A stretch of DNA of 60,528 bases from Sporichthyaceae bacterium (GTDB lineage: Bacteria; Actinomycetota; Actinomycetes; Sporichthyales; Sporichthyaceae). The stretch is taken from positions 1-60,528 of the forward strand of contig DASXPS010000025.1 in NCBI GenBank assembly GCA_036493475.1. Direction: 5' to 3'. Shown here one piece after another: positions 32,330 to 40,957 of the stretch. Numbering within the stretch: position 1 is the stretch's first letter; every line of letters begins with the position of its first letter. The position numbers and the translations under genes were made by a program. The notes beneath the pieces were generated by a model, which was not told the origin of the DNA, ran no database searches, and saw nothing but the letters and a program-made list of their open reading frames with translations.

Positions 32330-32581
32330 CACCCACACCCTGCCGGGGAAAGTCGACCTGCGCAGGGGGTTCGGGCAAGAACACAGGACGCCCACAGCAC
32401 ACAGCTGAACGCCGCCGCAGCGACCACCCATCGTGATGGCGACCTTCTCCGACCGGCCGGGTCGCGACGACACCTCCGCCGACAAGCTGATCGCCCGGGC
32501 GCCGCCGACGCGGTGCCGGAGCTGCAGTAAGACTGCGACTGAAGCGGGCTGTCAGGAGCTTCGCTCGGATCCGGAGGGACC

Positions 32582-33241
32582 ATGGGAGTTCGCGACGGCG
32601 TCGACGTGGTGGGATGGCGGAACCGGGCGGTGGGTTGCCCGGTGGCGGTAGCCCGTCGTGGTCGGCTGCGGGGTCGCCTGCCGCAGCTCGGATCGGCGGT
32701 GTTGATCGCGGTTCTCGGGTGTTCCGGGGTGAGTGGGTGCGGCGGTGGATCGGGGACGGCTGCTGCGGTCACCCCGTCGGGGACGGGCACGGTCGATGTG
32801 AGTGCTTTCCGGGCGGCGTTCTGTCAGGCCCGGGCGACGTTCGGCGCCCGGATGTCCGCCGATGCGGCGGTGGTGGCCAAGGGTGCGACCGGCGCGAGCG
32901 GGGTGAGCCGGACTAGGGCGGTAGCGCTGGGCAACGTCGATGCGCTGGTGCGGGACTTCAATGCGTTTGCGGCCGCGCTGAGGGCGGCGGGGGTGCCCAG
33001 GGTCGCCGGTGGCGATGCGGCGGCGGCAGCTCTGTCCCGGACCATGCAGGACGCCACCTCCGCGCTGGGGTCGGCCAGGGCGACCTTTGTTGCCGCGAAG
33101 ATGAATGACGTCGCGGCCTATAACAAGGCCGCGGCCGCACTGCGGTCCGGGGAGCAGAACGCGGCGCTGGGCCTGGAGTCCGGCTTGGCCGGGGTGGTTA
33201 CTGCCTCACCGGCGCTGGACAAGGCCATCTTCTGTTCCTGA
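32582..33241 (+). CDS. Lipoprotein, unknown function
   Basis: About 219 residues. After an Arg-rich n-region the hydrophobic segment ends in the lipobox GVSGC (C53), then a helical Ala-rich domain (FRAAFCQARATFGARM; ALSRTMQDATSALGSARATF) with a terminal FCS. ATG 32582 has a GGAGGG site 5 bases upstream. The n-region is long; an internal GTG near residue 21 would give a more normal signal. Helices suggest an extracytoplasmic helical bundle. Confidence 0.65.
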   Translation: MGVRDGVDVVGWRNRAVGCPVAVARRGRLRGRLPQLGSAVLIAVLGCSGVSGCGGGSGTAAAVTPSGTGTVDVSAFRAAFCQARATFGARMSADAAVVAKGATGASGVSRTRAVALGNVDALVRDFNAFAAALRAAGVPRVAGGDAAAAALSRTMQDATSALGSARATFVAAKMNDVAAYNKAAAALRSGEQNAALGLESGLAGVVTASPALDKAIFCS

Positions 33242-33338
33242 TCTGGGCCGTCGCTCGGTGATGAGGTGATGGCCGCGATCTGGGCGCGCTCGCCGGACCC
33301 GCCGGATCTCCGCCGGGTGAACAGGAACTGACCCGACG

Positions 33339-33818
33339 TCAGACCAGTGCTGCCCGCGCGGCGTCGAGCCGGTACTCCTCCAGACTCGAGCGTTGCTCGT
33401 CAGCCCGGCGAGCGAGGGCCTCGAGGTCGAGGTCGATCTCCAGCCCGGCCTCCCGGGCGGTGATCAGAGCTCGCCACAGCTCACTCTTGCCCACGATCCC
33501 GAGGGAGAGCATCTCCAACTGAAGCAGGCGCTTGAGGTCGGTGTTTCCGTGGAATGTGTCCGTCAGCTTGATGCGACTTGCCTTCTCGGCCACCCAGGCT
33601 CCGGCCTGCTTGAGCGGGTCCGGCTTCACCCCCAGGCGCTCCATCAGGCCCTCCAGGGTTTCCCTGTCGTGCTCGACCTGCCGGGAGAGGTCCGCGAGGA
33701 AGGCACCCAGCGGTCCTGCGGCATTGTCGGCACTGAGCTTCGCGGCGAGTTCGCTGCCTCCGGTGGCTCCCGCCAGGTGATCCTTCAGGTAGACGTCCAA
33801 GCCGCTGCTCACGCTCAT
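33339..33818 (-). CDS. Hypothetical helical protein (possible ferritin-like bundle)
   Basis: A 159-residue, almost wholly helical soluble protein. It contains LDVYLKDHLAGATGGSELA and HDRETLEGLMERLGVKPDPLK, then LLQLEMLSLGIVGKSELWRAL. The D-H-L, H-D and E-x-x-x-L-G spacing resembles uncharacterised four-helix bundle proteins in actinobacteria; no metal site is assured. It converges on the lipoprotein gene. Function unknown. Confidence 0.6.
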   Translation of the reverse strand: MSVSSGLDVYLKDHLAGATGGSELAAKLSADNAAGPLGAFLADLSRQVEHDRETLEGLMERLGVKPDPLKQAGAWVAEKASRIKLTDTFHGNTDLKRLLQLEMLSLGIVGKSELWRALITAREAGLEIDLDLEALARRADEQRSSLEEYRLDAARAALV

Positions 33819-34232
33819 GATTGCGCTCCATTCAAAAGGTGGCCCTCACTGCTGCGCACTTCCCCGTACCGGGTGGCGCAACCGGGGCGGCGGGAGGAGG
33901 ACGCGTGGGTTCACTTGGCACGCCCGTCCGGCTTGTGCCACACCGCACTCCGCCCGGGGCCGAGCCGGCGATCTTGAAACCCTTCGAAAGGGGCTTCTGA
34001 CCTGCGGTTTTGCGTGGAGTGGGCGACCGGGATCGAACCGGCATGACCAGCTGCTTGCGCGGGGCGCGGGACTACCTCACGCAGGACGCCACGCACCGCG
34101 TCGGTGGACACCGGGTCGGAGGTCACCGGACAATTAGGCTGCGGATTCCCGCGCGACACGTTGCAGCATTCGGTAGGGCCCTTGATGGTGCTGGTCTCCG
34201 CCGGGTTCTGACCACATGGCGAAGGAAGTGCA
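33819..34232. other. 414-bp gene-free region carrying a tRNA-Gly 3' fragment
   Basis: No protein gene is convincing here; the short frames encode Arg/Gly-rich sequence, and one of them is simply the antisense of a tRNA. The region contains a tRNA-Gly 3' remnant (34015-34052), a small hairpin just beyond its 3' end (CCCTT-CGA-AAGGG around 33980-33993) and an inverted repeat TGGCAC-N13-GTGCCA at 33916-33940. It looks like a recombination or integration scar. Confidence 0.6.
34015..34052 (-). other. 3' fragment of a tRNA-Gly gene, probable attachment-site remnant
   Basis: On the minus strand 38 bases read as the 3' half of a tRNA: anticodon-stem strand AGCTGG, variable loop, T-arm GCCGGTTCGATCCCGGT, acceptor strand and encoded CCA. 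I remember this as the 3' end of actinobacterial tRNA-Gly (TCC/CCC type). Upstream of AGCTGG the sequence no longer fits a tRNA: no anticodon stem partner, D-arm or 5' acceptor is found. Such 3' fragments are left by integrative elements that recombine in tRNA genes. No integrase is in the window. Confidence 0.75.
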
Positions 34233-34544
34233 ATGGAGACTGTGCACGGCGTGCGGGCCGCGTTGGCGCTTGACGACTGGGTCGTCTTTGGTGATGACGT
34301 GATCCAGGGGATGGCCGGCACGACCGTTCACTTGTTCGTGACCACGACTGACGGTGAGGAGCACGACCTGGGGAGCACGCGGATCACCGAGGTCGAGATC
34401 ACCGACGCCGGGGGTTGGGTGACCTTCGATTGGCCGACGGGTGCCGAGGCTGACCTGCTCGCCCGGGCGGGTCAGTTCGACATCTCGGGCGAGGCCGGCC
34501 TCATCGGCCACGTGAAGCTGCCACTTCACCCCCACGTGTCCTGA
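34233..34544 (+). CDS. Hypothetical protein
   Basis: A 103-residue soluble beta-rich protein (TTVHLFVTTTDGEEHDLGST, VTFDWPTGAEADLLARAGQF) with no signal peptide and no known motif. GAAGGAAG lies just upstream of ATG 34233. It is next to the tRNA-Gly fragment and could belong to inserted DNA, though base composition does not stand out. Confidence 0.6.
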   Translation: METVHGVRAALALDDWVVFGDDVIQGMAGTTVHLFVTTTDGEEHDLGSTRITEVEITDAGGWVTFDWPTGAEADLLARAGQFDISGEAGLIGHVKLPLHPHVS

Positions 34545-34694
34545 ACCACCGCCAGGGTCCGGCTGCCGCGCCCGGTGTTGGAGTTGAGCGGGCATGGCCC
34601 TTCCGCACCCGCCGACCAATGCCCGGTCCAGGTCGCGCGCACCTGACAGGTGGATAACAGCCACTGGTACGTCTCCTCGCCGAATACGTGGTAC

Positions 34695-36311
34695 TCAGTT
34701 CGGGGCGGGTACCAACAACTCGACAGTGCCGGTCGACCCGTCGACGCGGCAGCGGTCGCCCGTTCGCAACGCGCGGGTGCCGTCGCCGGTGCCCATCACA
34801 CAGGGGATGCCGATCTCCCGGGCGACAACGGCGGCGTGGCTGATGATGCCGCCGATGTCGACGACGAGGGCAGATGCGAGATACATCAGCGACGCCCAGC
34901 TCGGGTCCGTGGAATGGGCGACGAGGATGTCCCCAAGATCGATGTCCACGTCGCTGGGGTCCGTGACGACCCGCACAATTCCTTCGACGACCCCGGGGCT
35001 CGCCGGGGTGGCCTGGAGTCGTACATCTCGCGCGGCGGTGCTCGGTGTGAGAGCTTGCGGCAGTGGCTCGGGATCGAGGTTGCCCTGCCAGTAGTTGGGG
35101 ATGTCGAGCGCCAGGTAGTGCTGCCGCCGTTCTTTCCGCTGATCGACCAGCGTCCGAGCCTCCTGGGGCGGGGTTGAGGTGATCTCCTCGGCGGTCAGGT
35201 AGAAGACGTCGTCGATCTCGTCGATCTGATTGCGCTGAACCAGATGTTGCCCGATGCGGCGGGCACTGGCTCGGGCTATGTCGAGAGGTTGGAGGTAGGA
35301 CACCTTTCCGACGCCCCGCAGTGGCAGGTAGGTGTGCGCGAGGGCCAGGACGGCGCGGGCCCCGGGTCGCCGGTGGCGGGGCAGACCGGCGATGAGCCGC
35401 CGTTCGAGTTCGGCGCGCTCGGTGGCCTGTCCACGTTGCAGTTGGGTTGGCTCACGGTCTTCGGGCAGCGCCCGGTAGGACTCGATGAGCTTGATGACCG
35501 GGTCGGGCGACTCGCGCCACACGTGGGCTTGGATGGAGCCCTCTTCGGGGCCGTGGTAGCCGTGTCGCTGCAGGAACGTGTCCAGGTGCATCCTGTCGCG
35601 GGAGCAGGCCCACAGGTCCTCGATCATCGCGGCTTCGGCGTGTGACCCGTACCCGCGCATCAGTGCGGTTGCGCCGGACTCGTCATTCCCGAAGGTGGTG
35701 GTGGCCAACTTCTGCAGCTGTTCGTAGACGGGCTGGAACCCACACATGACCGCGATCGACTGGGGCGCGGTGTTTGCCATCAGCACGTCCCGCGCCCGGC
35801 TGAATGCGCGTTGTGCGCCGGGCAGGTCCAGGCCGGAAACGCTGGTGATCTCGTTGGCGTACCAGGATTCGGTCTGCCGCCTGATCCGGCGAGCGCGTCG
35901 CGGGATGGCGACGAAGGTGGCGGGCATCTGCACGGCGACGACGGGGTAGCGGCGGCGCGAGCGTTGGGTGGTCAGATTGGGGGGAACGAAGTCGAGCAAG
36001 TTGCGGACAACTGCCTCGCCGCTGGTGCCGGGCATGCTCTCGCCCATGCGGAAGAAGAAGTCGACATTGAGCGCGATCCGACCGTAAAAGATGCTGTACG
36101 CGCGGTCCTCGGCCCGGTCCGGCGGTCCGATCTCATTGCGTGGCAGTGCGCCGGTCGCGGCGAAGGCGCGTCGGCACGCGTGCTCGCACACCGGACCCCA
36201 CACCGACCAACCGAGCGGAGTCAGGACTCCGGGCATCGCCTCGGCGACATTCGTGCGGCTCCAGTACGTCGCAGGATCTGACGGGTTGCTAAGCGCATCG
36301 GGTTCGGTCAT
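34695..36311 (-). CDS. PEP-utilising swivel-domain protein lacking ATP-grasp domain
   Basis: A 538-residue protein. Its C-terminal 90 residues are the phosphohistidine swivel domain of PEP synthase/rifampin phosphotransferase enzymes: STDPSWASLMYLASALV, then GGIISHAAVVAREIGIPCVMG with H492. The preceding 400 residues resemble the helical middle (substrate-binding) part of rifampin phosphotransferase, but the N-terminal ATP-grasp domain that would phosphorylate the His is missing. A kinase must be supplied in trans, or the protein has another use. Its start overlaps the upstream gene stop (ATGA). Substrate unknown. Confidence 0.78.
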   Translation of the reverse strand: MTEPDALSNPSDPATYWSRTNVAEAMPGVLTPLGWSVWGPVCEHACRRAFAATGALPRNEIGPPDRAEDRAYSIFYGRIALNVDFFFRMGESMPGTSGEAVVRNLLDFVPPNLTTQRSRRRYPVVAVQMPATFVAIPRRARRIRRQTESWYANEITSVSGLDLPGAQRAFSRARDVLMANTAPQSIAVMCGFQPVYEQLQKLATTTFGNDESGATALMRGYGSHAEAAMIEDLWACSRDRMHLDTFLQRHGYHGPEEGSIQAHVWRESPDPVIKLIESYRALPEDREPTQLQRGQATERAELERRLIAGLPRHRRPGARAVLALAHTYLPLRGVGKVSYLQPLDIARASARRIGQHLVQRNQIDEIDDVFYLTAEEITSTPPQEARTLVDQRKERRQHYLALDIPNYWQGNLDPEPLPQALTPSTAARDVRLQATPASPGVVEGIVRVVTDPSDVDIDLGDILVAHSTDPSWASLMYLASALVVDIGGIISHAAVVAREIGIPCVMGTGDGTRALRTGDRCRVDGSTGTVELLVPAPN

Positions 36312-37378
36312 CGGAGTTCCTTCGCGAGCGTCGACGTGGTCATCGTCAGGTCGCGCAGCGGTCGGCAGCGTTCGATCCAGCCGTAGGCGGATTCGCCGTC
36401 CCAGGTGTACCGGGCGGCGCCCTCCACCGCAATGAGGGTGGATGCGTCGACGTCGACGACACCCGGCAGGAACCCGGTCGGCCGGACCAACGTGTAGGGA
36501 AGTCCGTTCAGCACGGTGGTGGTGATGCCGACTGATGCCGAGTCGGTTTCCAGCTTGATCTCGAATTCAGCCGGGCGTCCGAGCGTGTCGAACAAAGGCA
36601 CCGGGTCCAGCCGGCGGACCTCCGAGGTTCCGTTGCCGTCGCGGATCACGCCGCTGAACCACACCGCGCCATCGGTGTGCCACGTCTGCAGCAGGTCGAT
36701 GCTGCGGCCGCTGGGGAAGGTGCAAGTAGCCCACCACTCGCCGGCCAGCGTGGTGAAGTCCCGCGGTCCGCGGGTGTGGTCGCGGCCTCCGGCGAAGTCC
36801 ACCGCGACGGTGCGGGAACCGAACTTGACGGTCCCGCGGATCCGGCCGAGTTGGTGGATGTGCAGCGTGCCCCAGTCCTGCCCGGAGACGTCGGTGTCGT
36901 GCACCGGACTCGTGCCACTGAACTCCAGGTCGACGCGCAACGGCTCGTAGGGGTCCCTGGGCGCGGCGGAGGTGCCCGGTCCGTGGACCAGGGACACCGG
37001 TCGCGCGCCGGTGTCGGCCAGGGCGATGCGCTGGGCGACGCCGTCGAGGTGAATCGCCCAGCGCTGCGACGGCTGGGTCGGCTCGTAACGAATCTGGGCC
37101 GTGGCGGGCGTCAGGACCGACCGGCCGATGGAACGGTGGCTGAGCACCGAACCGTCCGGAAGATAGAGCGCGAAGATGCCTTCCCAGATCGAGCCGTCCG
37201 GTGCGAGCCGGCCCATGTGCGACCAGAAGGACAAGCCCGTGTTCGGGTCATGACCGAAGAACACCAAGTTCTCCGACTCACCGGGTATCGGCGGAATCGG
37301 TGTGTCGATCAACGGGTCGACGCGGGCGTATCCGACGGCCGCACCGGCGCTCGGAAGCTGTCCGTTCCTCTGCACCAT
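36308..37378 (-). CDS. DUF7064/7065-like protein coupled to the swivel-domain protein
   Basis: A 356-residue soluble beta-rich protein: NLVFFGHDPNTGLSFWSHMG near the start, GQDWGTLHIHQLGRIRGTVK, and GGRDHTRGPRDFTTLAGEWW in the middle. The H-x-x-Q-x-G and RDH-x-x-G-x-RD pattern is that of the DUF7064/7065 group (from memory), the same broad type as the protein at 15260. ATG 37378 has a GGAGG site. A 4-base overlap couples it to the swivel-domain gene. It is divergent from the LuxR gene. Possibly a binding or isomerising protein for a lipid-like compound. Confidence 0.7.
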   Translation of the reverse strand: MVQRNGQLPSAGAAVGYARVDPLIDTPIPPIPGESENLVFFGHDPNTGLSFWSHMGRLAPDGSIWEGIFALYLPDGSVLSHRSIGRSVLTPATAQIRYEPTQPSQRWAIHLDGVAQRIALADTGARPVSLVHGPGTSAAPRDPYEPLRVDLEFSGTSPVHDTDVSGQDWGTLHIHQLGRIRGTVKFGSRTVAVDFAGGRDHTRGPRDFTTLAGEWWATCTFPSGRSIDLLQTWHTDGAVWFSGVIRDGNGTSEVRRLDPVPLFDTLGRPAEFEIKLETDSASVGITTTVLNGLPYTLVRPTGFLPGVVDVDASTLIAVEGAARYTWDGESAYGWIERCRPLRDLTMTTSTLAKELR

Positions 37379-37442
37379 TACCTCCACTGCGGGATTCGGT
37401 GCCTCCAGCACACCGGCTGGCGTCGGCCGCCCACATGAGTTC

Positions 37443-37458
37443 CACTTACTCAAGTGGA
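37443..37458. promoter_or_regulatory. Inverted repeat CCACTT-N4-AAGTGG in the divergent spacer
   Basis: A perfect 6+6 inverted repeat between the DUF7064/7065-like gene and the LuxR-family gene, 44 bases upstream of the latter. Dyad spacing suits a LuxR-type or other dimeric regulator. It may coordinate both divergent transcripts. Confidence 0.5.
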
Positions 37459-37502
37459 CGGCGCATTGACCTGAGTAGGCTGCTCGGGCCGGAGGAGGCG
37501 CG

Positions 37503-40106
37503 ATGGCTGCCAAGTGGCCCCTGCTCGGCCGGGACGGCGACCTCGGCCGGGTCCAACGGGTGTGGTCCGCCGGCCCCACCAGCGTCGTGGTGGCGGGGCC
37601 GCCCGGGGTCGGCAAAACCGTGTTCGCCCGGGCTTGCCTCGACCAGGCCCGATCCCGGGGTTGGCACACCGAACTGCTCATGTCACCGGCCGCGACGGCC
37701 GCGTTGGATGCAACCGGGGCCCCGATGCTCGTGGCGCTGCTCGACCGTCTGACCGCCAACGAGGGCACCACGGTCCTGCTCGTCGACGACGCGAACCTGC
37801 TCGGCGAGGCCGAGGCGGCATTGGTCTATGACGCGGCGGTCCGACGCGGCATCGTGGTGCTCGCCACCCTGCGCAGCGAGGCGCCGACGCCCACTGCGGT
37901 CACGGCCCTGTGGAAGAACGAGGTCGCGCTGCGCCTGGAGCTGGCCGCGCTGAGCGAGGACGACGTCTCGCGACTACTCACGACAGTGCTCGACGGTCAG
38001 GTCGAGCGGGCCACGGCCGCGAGGTTCGCCGAACACAGCGAGGGCAACGCGCTCTATCTGCGGGAACTGGTGCTGGGCGCGCGGGCGGACGGCACGCTGC
38101 GGCGTTCCCACGAGTTGTGGCGTCTGGTGGGTGCACTGCGGCCGTCGGACCGCCTGGCGGAACTGGTCGCCGGCGAGCTTCACGACCTGCCGGCCGTCGA
38201 CCGGCGGGCGCTCGAGGTCGTGGCCTACGCCGGCACATTGACCCACGAGAGCCTGCAGCAGCTGGTGGCCGCCGAGGTGATTGACAACCTGGAACGAACC
38301 GGTCAGCTGATCAGCACTCGTGCGGGTGATCATGTCGAGCACCACCTCCGGCACCGGGTCCACCAGGACGTGCTGCGCGCCGGGTTGTCCCCGGCCCGGT
38401 CGAGGACGATCTCGCGGCAGCTGATCGACGCCGTCACCGCCACGACCGCCGCGCAGGACGATCAGCTCCAGCTGGCCGAGTGGAGTCTGGACGCTCATGC
38501 CGGCACCCCGGCCGAGCTGCTCACCGCGGCTCGTACCGCACGATGGCGTTACGACTTCGCCCTCGCCGAGCGACTCGTGGCCGCGGCCATCCTGGTCGGC
38601 GGCGGTTTTGAGGCCGAGCTGCTCGCGGCGCAACTGGCCGGGCTGCAGGGCCGCAACGCCGACGCGGAACGGCAACTGGCCGAACTTGCCCACCGGGCCA
38701 CGACCGACGCCGAACGTGGCCAGGTGGCGGTCGGCCGGCTCGACAACGGCGCGATCTTCCACGGGGAGATTGAGTCGGGTTTGCGGATCGCCGAAGACGC
38801 CGAACGCACCATCACCGACCCGCGGTGGCGCGACCACGTCCGCGCCGCGAAGCTCACCCTGCTGCTGGCCGGCCGCGGGCCGCGGGCCGCCGCGGACGCG
38901 GCCGAACCGCTGCTGCGCAACGCCGGCGGACTGGTCCTGGTGCGCGCCTGCGGTAGCGCTGCGTTCAGCTTCGTGCGGACCGGGGCGATCGATAAGGCGC
39001 TGCGGGCCAGCGAACTCGGACTTGCCGCGCATCGAGACCTCGACGAACCCACCGATCGCTACCCCTGGTTCCACGTGCTCACCCGGTGCATGGCGCTGGC
39101 GCAAGCCGGGCGCCTTCTCGACGCCGAGACCGAAGCCCGCGAGCAGCACGCCCGGGGCGTCGCCGAATCCTCGCCCGAACGACAGGCGTTTTTCTCCTGG
39201 CACCTTGCTCGAGTGGTCGGCGATCGCGGCCACATCCGGGAGGCCATCCAGCACGGCCGGGAGGCGGTCAGCCGCTTCCGCGAGCTCGGCCATGTCCAGT
39301 ACGCGCGCGAGGCCCAAGTGGCGTTGGCGCTTGCGCTCGCGTTGGCAGGCCGTGGGACGGAGGCCGAGGCCCTGCTGCACGAACTTGACGAGTTCGAGGC
39401 GCCCGCGTTCTTGTACACCGCGGCGGACCGCGACATCGCCCGCGGTTGGACGCTGGCGGCCGGCGGCGACCTGCCCGGGGCCGTAGAGGCATTTCGGTCC
39501 GCCGCTGCGCTCGGTATCGAGATCGGCGACCTCACCGCCGCCACCGCAGCGCTGCACGCGATCGCTCGCCTCGGTCACCCCGACGACGTCCTTGATGAAC
39601 TCGTGGAGATCAGCGCCGCCGTGCAAGGTGAACTGGCGGGCGCTCGGGTCGCCCACGCCAAAGCCATCAGCAGCGGCGACCCCGACGAACTGAACCGGTG
39701 CGCCCGCCTGTTCGAGACGCTGGGCGCCGATCTTCTCGCGGCCGAGGCGTCCGCCGATCACGCGGAAGCGTTGCTGCGCGCGGGACGCCGCCGGGACAGC
39801 AACGCCGCTCGCCGGCACGCGGAGGAACGACTGGCGCGCTGCTCGGGGGCCGCGACCCCGGCCTTACGTCGCCTCGACATCCACGCCTCGCTCACCCGGT
39901 CCGAGTACGAGATCGCCCTGCTCGCGGCCGGCGGTGCCACCAGCACGACCATCGCCGAGCAGCTCGGCCTGTCCAGCCGGACCGTGCAGAACCACCTCCA
40001 GCACGCCTACGACAAGCTCGGCGTACACAGCCGAGCCGAGTTGTCCGATGCGTTGGGCGGGACCGCCCCCCGACGGCCTACTCAGAAACTCCATTCGCGA
40101 ATCTGA
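37503..40106 (+). CDS. LAL-type LuxR-family ATPase regulator
   Basis: An 867-residue regulator. Walker A GPPGVGKT (32-39), Walker B VLLVDDAN (DD at 95-96), an AAA/STAND ATPase to about 300, a long helical TPR-like middle with many short Ala/Leu repeats, and a C-terminal LuxR helix-turn-helix (TRSEYEIALLAAGGATSTTI, then SSRTVQNHLQHAYDKLGV). GGAGGAGG precedes the ATG. It lies just upstream of the transport/catabolism run and divergent from the DUF7064-like pair, so it probably activates one or both in response to a substrate signal. Confidence 0.9.
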   Translation: MAAKWPLLGRDGDLGRVQRVWSAGPTSVVVAGPPGVGKTVFARACLDQARSRGWHTELLMSPAATAALDATGAPMLVALLDRLTANEGTTVLLVDDANLLGEAEAALVYDAAVRRGIVVLATLRSEAPTPTAVTALWKNEVALRLELAALSEDDVSRLLTTVLDGQVERATAARFAEHSEGNALYLRELVLGARADGTLRRSHELWRLVGALRPSDRLAELVAGELHDLPAVDRRALEVVAYAGTLTHESLQQLVAAEVIDNLERTGQLISTRAGDHVEHHLRHRVHQDVLRAGLSPARSRTISRQLIDAVTATTAAQDDQLQLAEWSLDAHAGTPAELLTAARTARWRYDFALAERLVAAAILVGGGFEAELLAAQLAGLQGRNADAERQLAELAHRATTDAERGQVAVGRLDNGAIFHGEIESGLRIAEDAERTITDPRWRDHVRAAKLTLLLAGRGPRAAADAAEPLLRNAGGLVLVRACGSAAFSFVRTGAIDKALRASELGLAAHRDLDEPTDRYPWFHVLTRCMALAQAGRLLDAETEAREQHARGVAESSPERQAFFSWHLARVVGDRGHIREAIQHGREAVSRFRELGHVQYAREAQVALALALALAGRGTEAEALLHELDEFEAPAFLYTAADRDIARGWTLAAGGDLPGAVEAFRSAAALGIEIGDLTAATAALHAIARLGHPDDVLDELVEISAAVQGELAGARVAHAKAISSGDPDELNRCARLFETLGADLLAAEASADHAEALLRAGRRRDSNAARRHAEERLARCSGAATPALRRLDIHASLTRSEYEIALLAAGGATSTTIAEQLGLSSRTVQNHLQHAYDKLGVHSRAELSDALGGTAPRRPTQKLHSRI

Positions 40107-40190
40107 GCAACTACTGCTCACGCCTCCGGCGTCGATGTATCGGTCAATTGCCCGAGATCGACGTGCAGATCCACGTGCAGGAGGTGCCCG

Positions 40191-40514
40191 GTGAGGACAG
40201 ACATCGTCGGCTGGCTCCGTCTGCAGTGGGACCGCGTCGCGGCCTGGGCGTGCGTGCTGGCCGGTGCCGTCACGTTGTTCGTCGGGTGGCTGGGGGTGAG
40301 CGCCACCGTGTTCACGGTCAAGCAGATGCCCTACATCGCCAGCAACGGACTCGGCGGACTGTTCCTGCTGGGCACCGGCGCGATGCTGTGGTTGTCGGCG
40401 GATCTGCGCGACGAGTGGCGCAAACTGGACTCGATCGAGGCCGCCATCCGGGAAGCCGGCCTCGGCACCCGCGGTACCGGTGAATCGCTGCCGGCGACCG
40501 GGGGAGCATCGTGA
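40191..40514 (+). CDS. Small two-span membrane protein
   Basis: A 107-residue protein starting at GTG 40191 behind AGGAGGTG. Two membrane segments (AWACVLAGAVTLFVGWLGV; GLGGLFLLGTGAMLWLSA) are followed by a charged helix (DEWRKLDSIEAAIREAG). First gene of the transport run; its stop overlaps the next start (ATGA). Family not recognised; the spacing suggests an accessory of the transporter. Confidence 0.65.
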   Translation: MRTDIVGWLRLQWDRVAAWACVLAGAVTLFVGWLGVSATVFTVKQMPYIASNGLGGLFLLGTGAMLWLSADLRDEWRKLDSIEAAIREAGLGTRGTGESLPATGGAS

Positions 40515-40957
40515 GCGCGTCCCCGTGGACGCGTCGCGACGTCCTCGCATCCGCCGCGGTGATGGCCGTCGGGACGGCAATCTGGATCGTCGGGTGGTAC
40601 CGGGTCGCCGAGCGTGCCTCCATGCAGGGGCAGCGGGGCCCGTTGAACCTGGCGGCGGCCGGGGTGCTCGTCATCGGCGTCGGACAAGCGACGTGGTTCC
40701 TGTCCGGTCGACGCCACATCCGGAATCGGTACGGCTTACTGCTGGCCGCCGTTCCCGAAGGGGTGCGCGAGCGCGCCGGCCGGGCAGCCGCGGTGCGCTG
40801 CGCGGAACCGGGCGCTGATGAGGACCGGTACGTCGGCAGCGAGCGCTACTTCCACCGTGCGCATTGCCCGATGGCGAACGGGCGCCCCTGGGTGCCCTCC
40901 CCGCGATCCGAGCAGCTCGAGGCGAACCGAGCCCCGTGCGGGATGTGCGCCCCGTGA
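40511..40957 (+). CDS. Membrane protein with Cys/His C-terminal motif
   Basis: A 148-residue protein with two membrane segments (VLASAAVMAVGTAIWIVGWY; LAAAGVLVIGVGQATWFL) and a cytoplasmic C-terminal part ending SERYFHRAHCPMANGRPW, then CGMCAP. The FHRAHC and C-x-x-C arrangement resembles small Ada-like metal-binding modules. Its ATG and stop overlap both neighbours (ATGA at 40511, GTGA at 40954), tying it firmly to the transporter genes. Function unknown. Confidence 0.65.
   Translation: MSASPWTRRDVLASAAVMAVGTAIWIVGWYRVAERASMQGQRGPLNLAAAGVLVIGVGQATWFLSGRRHIRNRYGLLLAAVPEGVRERAGRAAAVRCAEPGADEDRYVGSERYFHRAHCPMANGRPWVPSPRSEQLEANRAPCGMCAP

Noticed and set aside
32433-32651. A 72-residue frame starting MMATFSDRPGRDD
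   Set aside because: No family, it overlaps the start of the lipoprotein gene with its strong ribosome binding site, and its own start lacks one.
33817-34137. Small frame encoding an Arg/Gly-rich peptide with GRPGSNRHDQL
   Set aside because: It is the antisense translation of the tRNA-Gly fragment, a known source of spurious genes.
37974-39818. A 614-residue antisense frame over the LuxR gene
   Set aside because: It lies wholly inside a well-supported regulator gene and encodes no recognisable domain; codon bias favours the sense strand.
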